Shown here one piece after another: positions 55,113 to 64,000 of a stretch of DNA of 64,000 bases. The translations under genes were made by a program, and so were the position numbers. Numbering within the stretch: the first letter of the stretch is position 1; the number at the start of each line of letters is the position of its first letter. Under the pieces are notes generated by a model. That model was not told the origin of the DNA. It searched no databases and saw nothing but the letters and a program-made list of their open reading frames with translations. Origin of the DNA: Lateolabrax maculatus (lineage: Eukaryota > Chordata > Actinopteri > Acropomatiformes > Lateolabracidae); NCBI GenBank assembly GCA_031216445.1, contig CM062214.1, forward strand, positions 13,646,001 through 13,710,000, in the 5' to 3' direction.

Positions 55113-55815
55113 CTTGAAATGTTGTACTTTTTACTCCACTACTTTTATCTACAGCTACAGTTACTAGTTACTTTACAGATGTAGATTTTAAATACAAAAC
55201 AGGCGATCAGTAAATGGTGAATTGTTATAGATTAAACCACCCAATAGTAGTAATACAGGGGTTAAAACAGTAATCCACCTATTTAGCTTTTCACTCCTAT
55301 AACATTGCCAGACTCACAATGGACAGTTTTAAAACGTTTAAGAATTGATGAAGCAGAACCAGAGATATCAATTTTTTTATTCCATCCTTCTTCCTTGTCA
55401 AAACCTGGCGTCCACATTGCCCACAATGCAAATCTACTGCCGACAGTTTGGTCAGAGATTTTTGTGTTATGCTGGTAGCAACTAATGTAGCCTCGAACTG
55501 CTTGCCTCAACAAGAGATGAGGAGCTGGCTACGGAGGTCTGGTAAGCTCGTCTTTCTAACTTTTTTTTTTCTCAGAATGTTCAAATTAGAAGTCAGCCCT
55601 TTGATGTATAAAATTGGTGCGCTTTCCCTTTAAAAGTAGCTTTACCCTAACCTGCCACAACATTAAAGTGCTGCTTACATGTTAATGCATCAGTAATAAT
55701 CATCTAATTATATAATTTGTAATATTATAACTTTGACAGGGTCTGTTCTGCTGCATAATGAGTACTTTTACTTTTGATACTTTAAGTACATTTTGCTGAT
55801 AGTGACCTAACCTGA
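55113..55815 (+). repeat. Teleost-type dispersed repeat, copy B, split by an insertion
   Basis: The left part (55113-55261) contains TGTACTTTTTACTCCACTAC, GTTACTAGTTACTTTACAGA and TTATAGATTAAACCACCCA. The right part (55634-55815) contains CCACAACATTAAAGTGCTGC, ACATGTTAATGCATCAGTAA and TACTTTAAGTACATTTTGCT. These are the two halves of the same repeat as copy A at 31350-31850. The two halves are separated by 364 foreign bases bounded by TTAA. Confidence 0.8.
55262..55633. mobile_element. TTAA-flanked insertion inside dispersed repeat copy B
   Basis: TTAA at 55262-55265 and again at 55630-55633 bound 364 bases that have no counterpart in copy A. The insert starts AACAGTAATCCACC and ends GGTGCGCTTTCCCT. 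The ends show only a weak inverted similarity (CACC followed by an AT-rich stretch). A TTAA target duplication is the hallmark of piggyBac-type transposition, so a non-autonomous piggyBac-like element is the simplest reading. It encodes no transposase. Part of the interior resembles a fish repeat I recall. Confidence 0.6.
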
Positions 55816-58712
55816 CTTTTCAAATATACACACAGAAGACCAGAATGAGAAACTGTGACTCTGTCGGCTCTGCCTGACCATCCAATGTCAAGACTCTCAC
55901 CTTGAGAGTTGTGATTAAGAAATAATACATCCCCCTCTCAATACCACTTCCATCCTCCTTATTTGTTCTTTTCCCTCTCTACAGTATTGAGTCAGTCTGT
56001 GAGGAATGGCTGTTTTAGGAACAGTCGCATTGATGTGTGTGTGTGTGCGCAATGTGAAGCACAGAGCTGAGTGATTGGGGATAGATGTCCTCATTGGATA
56101 TGAGCTTGCTACTCCGTGGCTCTGCATTAAATTTGTATTGAATAGGAAATTAATGATTGGATAATTTTATTGATGTTTTCTGGTATTGAACATATAAACA
56201 AAATGTTCTTTTGAAGCATTGTGTGAGTGTTGCACCCTGGGGGGAGGGAGCAGTCCCAGTTGTGCTTAAGAAAGAATAAGTCCATGTTAAGTCCATAGTG
56301 TATTGGAAAAGGGAGCGAATGGATCGATGGGGACTTGGTGCTTGAGACACACTTTAATTTTATTATTTTCTTTCAGATTTCTGTCCTCCCATATCCATCT
56401 CAACACAGCTGTGACAGATTTGATATGTATTGCCGACATTGTCATGAAGACAGATTTGAATTTATTGAACAGTTTCAAAAAGGAATACATTCTGCTTTTA
56501 TCAGTAGACCCACATGGACTGTAAGTGGTTGTAGTTATAGTGCAGTGTTCGACAAAATAACAGTTTTTTTTTATTTTTTATGTTTTCAGTAATTTTTTTG
56601 GTAAGTGCTCTGATGCCTTTTTGTGTACGTTAAATCAATACCGTACCACTGCTGCTTGGAAGTCTTCAGAATCAAACACTTACAACTTTCTCAAAGTGGA
56701 GATGGACTGTTTCTTTTGTGAGTCGGATAGGAACAGATCAAAGAGATGAGAGATGGCGAGACTGTGAGTGGAGGAAACTTGTTTAATTAAAATGAAGCGA
56801 CGAAGTGGGGATAGAGGGATGTTCTTTGATGCGTGTTCCGGATGCACTGTATACGTTATGCAGTTATTACACACGATTTTTGTTTAAGAGGTTCCAGAAG
56901 AGGGTGGGACAGTAGGAGGTGTTGCAGACGCAGGGAAGGAGAGAAGGAAGGAGTGAGCTTGATGAAGTTTCTGATTATCCCACCTCCTCTGGCACAGGGA
57001 AGAATTACTGAATGCCATTTGGGTCAGTGCTCTTTATGGAACTACATTTATGAAATACATCTCTCCCCCTCTTTCTTTCTCTCTTTCCGTCTCTCCCTCT
57101 CTGTATCTCTCGCTTCCTCCCTCCCTCTCCTCTAATTGGAGATGCAATAAAGGTGTGTGGGGTCAGTGGTTCTTCAAGGTGAGGCCGCATGTGTGTCTCA
57201 CTCTAATGTTCTCCTCCAGACACACGTGCAACCCGTCGGAGTAGTACCTGCCGCTCCAGTCTCCCCTTTTTCTGCCTCGCTCACAAAAACCACGGGCCTA
57301 AAAATGTCGCCTGCACCTCAGATAACTGAACTCGCACCGCTCACCTACTCTGAGATAACTTTCTTTCAGTAATGTACTATCAGTCTGTAGCTCCATGCTT
57401 CCTGCCCTCCTCTCTCAACTCTGCTCCATGTCCTTGTGCCAGCCTGTTAAGCCAGAGGGCACGCTGTGGGTGAATCAGAGACAGAGCTCTGCCAACACAC
57501 CCTGCGGGAGAGGCCCTGCCAAGGGTGCCAAGGCCTCGAGAGAGAGAAAAGAAAAAGGAGGCTGTGAGGGAGGAGGGGAAGAGAATTTGGACAGTGAAGA
57601 TGGAAGTGAATGAAAGAAGATGAAGAAAGGAAAAAAAAAAACTAGACTGAGAGTTTTGGTGTGGTTTACATTACAAGGAGGAAAAGAGAAAGACCTTTTC
57701 TGCCACTCGTCCTCCTGATTGTGTTCGTTTTCTGTTGAAGATCCAGAGCAGCTACAAAGCCACAAGTTCACAATGAAGTACCACCTCTTTGTCTGAGTAC
57801 CATTTTAGGCCAGTAGGGGTCATTGTAGTTCAACTGACTGAGCGGAGAGAGCCATCGGTTGAGTGTTAAAGCGGCGGGACAGACAGCTGTGGTTCATTTG
57901 CTCTTGAGTCACAACTCTGTTATCACAGGCTTTTTTGAATGTATGGAATTCATTTATATGGCATTTATTTAAACAGGCACATTTTCCTCCACATATTTTC
58001 TAATCTTCTCTTCTTCTGTTAAACCTTTTGATAATAGTAGTATACATTTAATAACTGTGACCTCTGCAGGAGGCCTTGGGTCATTTAGGTAGGTTTGATG
58101 CACAGTGCATGAAGAAAGGTTGGCACAGAGCTTAGTGGGTCTCTTTTATTTAAATCCATATGTTTCCTTGTTGTGCTTTAACACAAAGAGCCAAAAGTGC
58201 AAGGAGAGTTGGATCGGGTTTACACTTGTGAATGAACAACACACCACCCTCTGCTTCACCTGCCGTTTTAGCCTAATTGATTTCGCACTTGTGCTGGTTA
58301 ATTTAATGTCCAGGATGAAGAGGTTTCTTTTGCAAAGTCTTTGCCTCCAGGTATTGTTTGAGACACCATTGTTGAGAAAATAATTGCAGAGTCTGTTCTC
58401 TTTAAAAGGCTTCTTCTTTCAGCACAGATTTCTGTTGGAGTGCTGGGGAGTGACAAACTATTTAGTTCTTTCTTCCTCTCTGCATGTCTATTCATATTTT
58501 TGCTCCAGACTGTCATACGACTTGCATATCTGTCTGTAGAGACTTTTTTAAAATGTGTTAAATATAGTCTTTTTAATTCTTTTTTTAGGGAACATTATTT
58601 TGTGGAAAATTTTATTAAAGGGCAATAAAATGGTCTTTGAGGTGTAATGAATGTATATGTATATTTGTTGAATCTCTATCTCTATACTCATTTAAAAGTC
58701 TTATTTGCCACC

Positions 58713-58736
58713 CTTAATTTGTGTATACAAATTAAG
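58713..58736. repeat. Perfect 10-base inverted repeat, 4-base loop
   Basis: CTTAATTTGT and ACAAATTAAG flank GTAT. It is AT-rich and may be chance. Confidence 0.85.
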
Positions 58737-59283
58737 CATGCCACCACTTCCATTGACCTCCAGTAGATGAATATTAGATGAAGCAGCAGCCAATATGTGA
58801 ATAGCTGAGTTCAGGACAGCAACGATTTTAATGGCAGCAAGCAGCCATTAACAGTATATCTGAAAATAGACAGAGGATTTTCCATAGATCATTAATGACG
58901 GGAAATCTATCCCCCTTTCCTTACCTCCATCACTCGATATATATCTCTTTTCTCCTCTCTTTCTATTTTTCTACCTTTACTGTATTTCACCCATGTCATT
59001 TTTTATTTGTGCACAATATATTTCAGCTTCATCTCACTGCTGATGCCCACACAGAGGCCTTTCAGAGCTCACTATTAAAATGCACCAGATATTTGAATAG
59101 AGCCCACTAATGTCTGTTTAGTATATAATCCACGTCCCCTCCTCCCATATTCCTTGTTATTCTAGTTTAGTGCTGTAATCAAGCAGGGCTTGCCAATAAA
59201 GTTTATTGTACGGAGCTAAGTGTCAATATCACGCACACACCCAGGGCAGAGAGGTCCCTTTAATTAGAATAGGAGAGAGGAGG

Positions 59284-59284
59284 C

Positions 59285-59309
<25 letters not shown>
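59284..59309. repeat. (TG)n microsatellite
   Basis: Thirteen TG units. Confidence 0.92.
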
Positions 59310-59315
<6 letters not shown>

Positions 59316-60153
59316 ACACCTGTATGTGTGTTTGTGCATATGTTTATATGTATGTTTGGATTTTTGTTGATTTTAACCATCAGAGACTGTAAATGCCATT
59401 CTGCGTTAACCGCAGGCCTGTTTTTTGTAAAAGTGACAATGTGCATATGAATAAAAAATGTGATGCTGGGAAAAAAAATCATAAATGTGACACCAACATT
59501 AAAAATTTCACAGCTTTTATGAACAAATCAATTCCAGCTTTACATGACTATCGAGCCTAGATGTTTTGAATCTATGTTGAGTCTGAACAATATATTGTAT
59601 AGTATTGATTAGACCTACTCCCTCTCTGTGTGGCTTTATTAAAGGTACAATTGTAAAGGTCTTTATGATGATGGTATAACCTGACGGGAGAAAACTTTCA
59701 CAACTGGCACTCTTTTTTTAACAGATGGGCCACATTCAACCTTTTCTGCACCAGAATATTACAATGAAAAATGTTGACATTTTCAGCAGCCATTTAATTC
59801 ACTGTAATTTTTTTTTAATTCTTTGAGTGGAAGCCAGTTTTCATTTTTCTCTCTGGCTGTATCTTTCCCTCTCCACTCTTCTCTATTTTCCTATTAGGCC
59901 ACTTACAAACAGCCTGGTTAATATGAAGAATCATATTACTGATATGAATTCTTCTGATAAAAGACAATTTGAGCAAGGGCAAAATTAAAAACACCTCCCA
60001 CTCCTAAGCACAGAGTCCCACGGTGGTGAGGGGCGGTCTCGCAGCTTCAATCAAATAGTAAAACACAAAACCATTTCCCATTACAATGCAAAGAGATTAA
60101 AGACAGATTAGACGTACTGTATGGGAACCGTAGATAGCTGTGTAGTCTGACGG

Positions 60154-60246
60154 GGATAGGAGCGGAGAAGACGAGGAGATGATGACAGAAGAGAGGAAAG
60201 GAGAGGAGAAGGGAAGAGAGTAGAGGGAAGAAGGGAGGAGAGGGGT
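60154..60246. repeat. Purine-rich (GGA/GAA) low-complexity tract
   Basis: Nearly all-purine + strand sequence of GGAGA, GAGGA and GGGAAGA units. Confidence 0.85.
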
Positions 60247-60606
60247 AAATGCGCGATGCGGTGAGGAAGAGCAGATGGAGGAGTAATTTGCGTGGGATGT
60301 GGTAGATGGGGGAAACATGGCTGTGTGTCAGTGCTGAGCGATGCCTCCCGTTCTGTAAGAAATCAATTTATGGCGGGACGGGGACGCCGTGCATACAATA
60401 ATTGAATATTACTGCTTACTATCTCCTTCACATGCAACTACTCTGCTCTGCACCGTGAACTGTATGGAGAAGTGAATCAGGCAGTGGAGCGGGAGATAGG
60501 GGTTAGGGCAAAATATTGAAGAGGTTCAAGTACTGTACAGATAATAAGTTGATACTCCAAGTAATCTCTTCAAGTTAGTACATGATTGAGAAGAGGAGCT
60601 GTATTG

Positions 60607-60607
<1 letters not shown>

Positions 60608-60645
<38 letters not shown>
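60608..60645. repeat. (TG)n microsatellite
   Basis: About 18 TG units. Confidence 0.93.
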
Positions 60646-60646
<1 letters not shown>

Positions 60647-61159
60647 CTATCTATCAGATTTGTTGCCTGCCCACTCTCCCTGTCTCCCTTCTGTCTATGT
60701 GAATCTGGACCCTGACCTATCAGATCCGTCAGTCCTGTCTGGGGCCACATGGCATGATCAATAATCACAACTGTTAATCAATGAGCTTTTAAATAAGCAT
60801 CGACCCTGCTTACAAGGTTAGCCTTGTTTATTGGTTTACATTAGGCTAAGTAACACAATCAACTGGTCATAAGAGCAGATATGTCTTCAAAGGGATCCAA
60901 AGAAAAGTTCTTTTAGCTGTGCAGCGTGGCTTTTTAGGCATCTCTCAATCTGCGTGCAAGGTGGTTATCTGGATAAAAGCTTACAAATTGGACAGTTTAC
61001 CCTAATGTGAGCTCTCATTTTCTCATTGAGTAAAACAGAAACACTTTGAAATAACAGGTACATGTTGGCATATATCTAACACTACAAACTTTCTTTCAAC
61101 ATTATAGTTACTATCTGCTAAAGTGCACTGTGTCATCCTCACCTGTGATAAATGGCAAA

Positions 61160-61420
61160 AAGTTTTCTATTACTGCTGCTCACAATTAGTCCTGAATTGA
61201 TTAAATCAAAGTTAATTCAATCTTTAATTTGTGCCTTATTTCCACGCAGTTCCTCTGTACAAACGCTCATTAATTATTTGAAATGATATCACACTGCTCT
61301 GTTATACTATCATTTAATCATCTCTGAACATAATAATCATCCATGTATCATAACGGATGATCAGGAAACATTTAATTAGGATAATTACTCATTAATTCAC
61401 CAAAGGAGCTTTTTTAGAAG
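61160..61420. other. Possible conserved non-coding element
   Basis: AT-rich, repeat-free sequence with many TTAATT and ATTAAT steps (CAAAGTTAATTCAATC, GCTCATTAATTATTTG, CATTTAATTAGGATAATTAC). The composition resembles vertebrate homeodomain-rich enhancers. Confidence 0.28.
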
Positions 61421-61670
61421 GTGCCTCCCAGATTGTTTGCACAGTTTGTGTGCGGATGAGTGTGTGCACATGTCTTTTGTCTGTGGGTGTATCTGCATGT
61501 ACATATGCATGCAGCGTGGTCTCAGTAATATTCGTCACTGTCTGATTTACTGTAGTAAGGTCGCCATAGCAGGCCAGGATCCACTGCATTTGTCTCCATT
61601 TCTTAATGGTATTTCAACAGCTTCTACACCATAGCCTGTTTTTCATTTTAATGACGGGAGAAATGACTAT

Positions 61671-61692
61671 GTGTGTGTGTGTGTGTGTGTGT
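61671..61692. repeat. (TG)n microsatellite
   Basis: Eleven TG units. Confidence 0.9.
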
Positions 61693-62187
61693 TACCTACC
61701 TGGGCTGCGGTCTGTAAAGACAAAACAACATCAACAATATTTCCTTGGTTGAATGGGAGTTCTGATTGATGTGGTAGCGACTGGTGGCCATTGAAGTGAC
61801 TACTGTTACACTGGTTGACGTGAGTGAAATTGGGTTTCTCTTCTACCCTGCTCACACAGACGACCCCCCCCCCCCCTTTCTTACACACATACACAAACTC
61901 AAACACAGAGATGGTTCCTACAAGATCTGACAATTACAAGAGGGGCTTTTAATCAATCTGGAATGCAGCTCAGAGGGGCGAGTGATGGCAGGGGAGGAGG
62001 AAAAGGAGTGATTACTCGCTCTCAATCCTTCTCTCTCTTCTCTCCCTCTGTCTCTCTCTCTTCCTCACTTTTGCTTTTTTGCGTGGTCCATCCCCAGTGA
62101 TTTCAGCCACAGACTATTTAAACAACCCCTCTCCTCACTTCCCTCTCTTTCTTCTCCTGTTTTTTCCCCCCTCCCTCCTTGCGCTTC

Positions 62188-62343
62188 ATGTTTGACTATT
62201 AGCTGACATGCACACTGGGAGCATCGCTCATCTCCCCAATTTCTCCTCCTCTTGCCTCGCTCCCACCCCTCTCCTCTCCTCCTCCTTCTCACTTCTTTCT
62301 CCTGCTCCATGTATAACTATTAGCAGACATGCTCTCAGGGAGT
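62188..62343. repeat. Imperfect direct repeat with 120-base spacing in a pyrimidine-rich tract
   Basis: CATGTTTGACTATTAGCTGA (62188-) and CATGTATAACTATTAGCAGA (62308-) recur exactly 120 bases apart. Both are followed by CATGC and, after a few bases, by a GGGAG motif. The sequence between is C/T-rich. Confidence 0.7.
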
Positions 62344-62901
62344 CTGATGAATATTTTAGCAGCCGCAGGGAGGGGCTCCGATCCTCCTCCTCAGCTTCCA
62401 ACACAACTAATGGACTAGAGTCAGTGTTTTCCTTCCCATAACTTTACATTGCGCTCTAGGTTTCGACACTGCACTCGAGCACAGACTGTGACATTAGACT
62501 CTGCTTTGTCTGGTTTGTCCAGGTTGTGTTAGACTAGGCTAGCAGTGATGGGCTGGGCCAGGAACACTGGGATTGATTGGACTGCAGCTGGACTCTGTTA
62601 TACAGTTTGAGGTGCAATGAGAGTGGTCTTGAAGCTCATCACAGAATTATTTTATATCAATGATTTCCCGTACTTAGTACTTCAACCTTACTTAAGGTTT
62701 TGGTGGTAGTATTGTGAGGTAAAACTATGTTTATGACTTTTCGTATGAAGTGATACAGTGTGGGAATGAGAAATAAGTTATAGACCAGAGAGAAAGTGCT
62801 CTTTTCACAGCACGACTTCTGGCCCACAACAAATAACACACTTTTTTTCCTATTTTACATAAAACCTTAACTGTACCATACCAACCTATGTTTTACTGTT
62901 C

Positions 62902-62917
62902 TTTTTTTTTTTTTTTT
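62902..62917. repeat. Poly-T tract
   Basis: Sixteen consecutive T about 70 bases before the dispersed repeat copy that follows. Confidence 0.9.
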
Positions 62918-62984
62918 GTAATTTGGCTCTGTTTTTATGGTTGTGTTACATGTTTTTATATATTGCCACAAGGTGCAACATGTT

Positions 62985-63152
62985 CTGCTTTTCATTGAAA
63001 CTCATTACTGTTGGTTGGACAAAACAAAACATTTGAAGACATGCCCTTGACATTTTTCACTGTTTTCTGACATTTTATAGATCAGACCATGTAATCGAGA
63101 AAATAATTTGCCGGTTAATTGATAATCAGAATTATCAGCTCGAACCCTACCG
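62985..63152 (-). repeat. Teleost-type dispersed repeat (GCAACTAA...TTAATCG family), copy in - orientation
   Basis: Read on the - strand from 63150 it gives GTAGGGTTCGAGCTGATAAT, then ATTAACCGGCAAATTATTTT, CTCGATTAC and CTATAAAATGTCAGAAAA. The more distal part reads GTCTTCAAATGTTTTGTTTT, as in the longer form of the family. This is the same family as 52985-53085 in opposite orientation. Confidence 0.82.
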
Positions 63153-63577
63153 TTCAGCCTTTTTTAGATTTTACGTAGTGTGAGAGGCAGTATAGTAATA
63201 ACCCTTGCTTTCTTTGTAACACATCTCTTACAACAGCAACATATACCTGCACTCTCGCCATGTCCAGCTGATGGTGCGCACCATAGCTACATGACTGGCG
63301 AAAAAAATTACATTGGTATGTAAATACAGAGTCACACCCAGAGTGTTTGATGTTATTTGACTGTACTGAACACCTGTCTCCTCATTTGTCTCCAGAATGT
63401 CCTGGACTGTTAGAATATTCAGCAAAACCAACTCAACACAGTCATACAGTCTCCTTGCGCCCCCATTATCCTTTCACTTGTCTTTCTCCCTGCTTCACTT
63501 CCCTTTCTTCCCTTCACACCTTCCGTGTCTTGTCTCTCTGTGTGGTACAGTACACACTGTGTGTGTGGGTGCTTTTA

Positions 63578-63580
<3 letters not shown>

Positions 63581-63624
<44 letters not shown>
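63581..63624. repeat. (TG)n microsatellite
   Basis: Twenty-two TG units. Confidence 0.94.
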
Positions 63625-63625
<1 letters not shown>

Positions 63626-63809
63626 ACGCTAATCTTTAGATGAGGGGCTGGTGGTTAAATCATGATGCATAGTCCAGGGCTGCTCTGGCCACTGTCATTA
63701 ATCAGTACAGGGGCGGGGGACGTATCTGCTTTTTATCCATCTCTTAAATCAGTCACTGCAGCTATCGGCAGCCCTCCCTCCTTTCCCCCCCTTCTCCCCT
63801 CCATCTCTT

Positions 63810-63836
63810 CCCTCTCCCCCGCCCCCCCCTCCCCCC
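63810..63836 (-). other. Canonical G-quadruplex motif on the - strand (i-motif on +)
   Basis: C tracts of 3, 5, 8 and 6 bases on the + strand are separated by loops of 3, 1 and 1 bases. The complementary strand therefore has four G tracts with very short loops. Confidence 0.8.
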
Positions 63837-64000
63837 ACAAGCCGCTGATTGAAGTGGCATTGTTTGGGAGACAAGCGGCGCTCAATCAATAGGCAGTCTC
63901 ACTAAATTACCGTTTGCATGAAAAATGAAGGGCCGCCCAACCTGACTCCATTCAGCTGTGTGTGTGTTGTGTGCAGATTGGTGCGAGAGATAGAAATGTG

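Larger units (their letters stand above)
45087..64000 (+). other. wwox: wwox intron 8 (incomplete; runs off the window)
   Basis: The remaining 18.9 kb contain no sequence matching the expected exon 9, which in vertebrates begins with QQGAATTVYC. In mammals this intron is the largest of the gene and overlaps the FRA16D fragile site. Contents here: a LINE fragment, two dispersed repeat families, a nested insertion, many microsatellites, two strong quadruplex-type G/C tracts, and a few low-repeat blocks. The stretches 46700-47830, 48250-48880, 49050-49970, 57700-59250 and 59320-60100 hold nothing I recognise apart from a small hairpin at 58713. Confidence 0.85.

Overview
This window is about 64 kb of vertebrate genomic DNA. 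It is almost certainly from a ray-finned fish of the percomorph type. Evidence: one spliced gene with GT-AG introns, a CpG-rich 5' end, very dense CA/TG and CT/GA microsatellites, and several degenerate dispersed repeats I recognise as common in teleosts. There is no bacterial or viral gene organisation. Nearly all long open frames are chance frames through microsatellites or G/A-rich and C/T-rich tracts.

The only protein-coding gene I can support is wwox (WW domain-containing oxidoreductase) on the + strand. Eight exons can be placed to the base: 1988-2094, 2889-2953, 3233-3290, 3408-3577, 12575-12681, 36890-36978, 41120-41305 and 44822-45086. Together they encode residues 1-349: two WW domains followed by most of a short-chain dehydrogenase/reductase (SDR) domain. 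Every exon length equals the human one except exon 4, which is 9 bases (3 codons) shorter. The C-terminal exon (expected exon 9, about 60 codons) was not found, so the gene is cut by the window end inside intron 8. A CpG-rich promoter with ETS-, ZNF143- and YY1-like motifs precedes the start codon.

Layout: 1-1800 is AT-rich upstream sequence with no recognised gene. 1810-3577 holds the promoter and exons 1-4, closely packed. Intron 4 (about 9 kb), intron 5 (about 24 kb), introns 6 and 7 (about 4 kb each) and the visible 19 kb of intron 8 make up the rest. The introns carry a degenerate LINE fragment (about 45950-46680), two related copies of one dispersed repeat (31350-31850 and 55113-55815), and two opposite-facing copies of another (52985-53085 and 62985-63152). 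They also carry two candidate non-autonomous transposons, several perfect hairpins, and long simple repeats including a 36-base G run and a 109-base TG run ending in GC.

The best observation is a nested insertion. The repeat copy at 55113-55815 is split by 364 bases flanked on both sides by TTAA, and removing the insert restores the alignment with the intact copy in intron 5. Several low-repeat, AT-rich blocks with TAATTA-type motifs look like vertebrate conserved non-coding elements. This would fit the known position of WWOX next to the transcription factor gene MAF, but it is inference and needs alignment. I found no convincing previously undescribed gene system.
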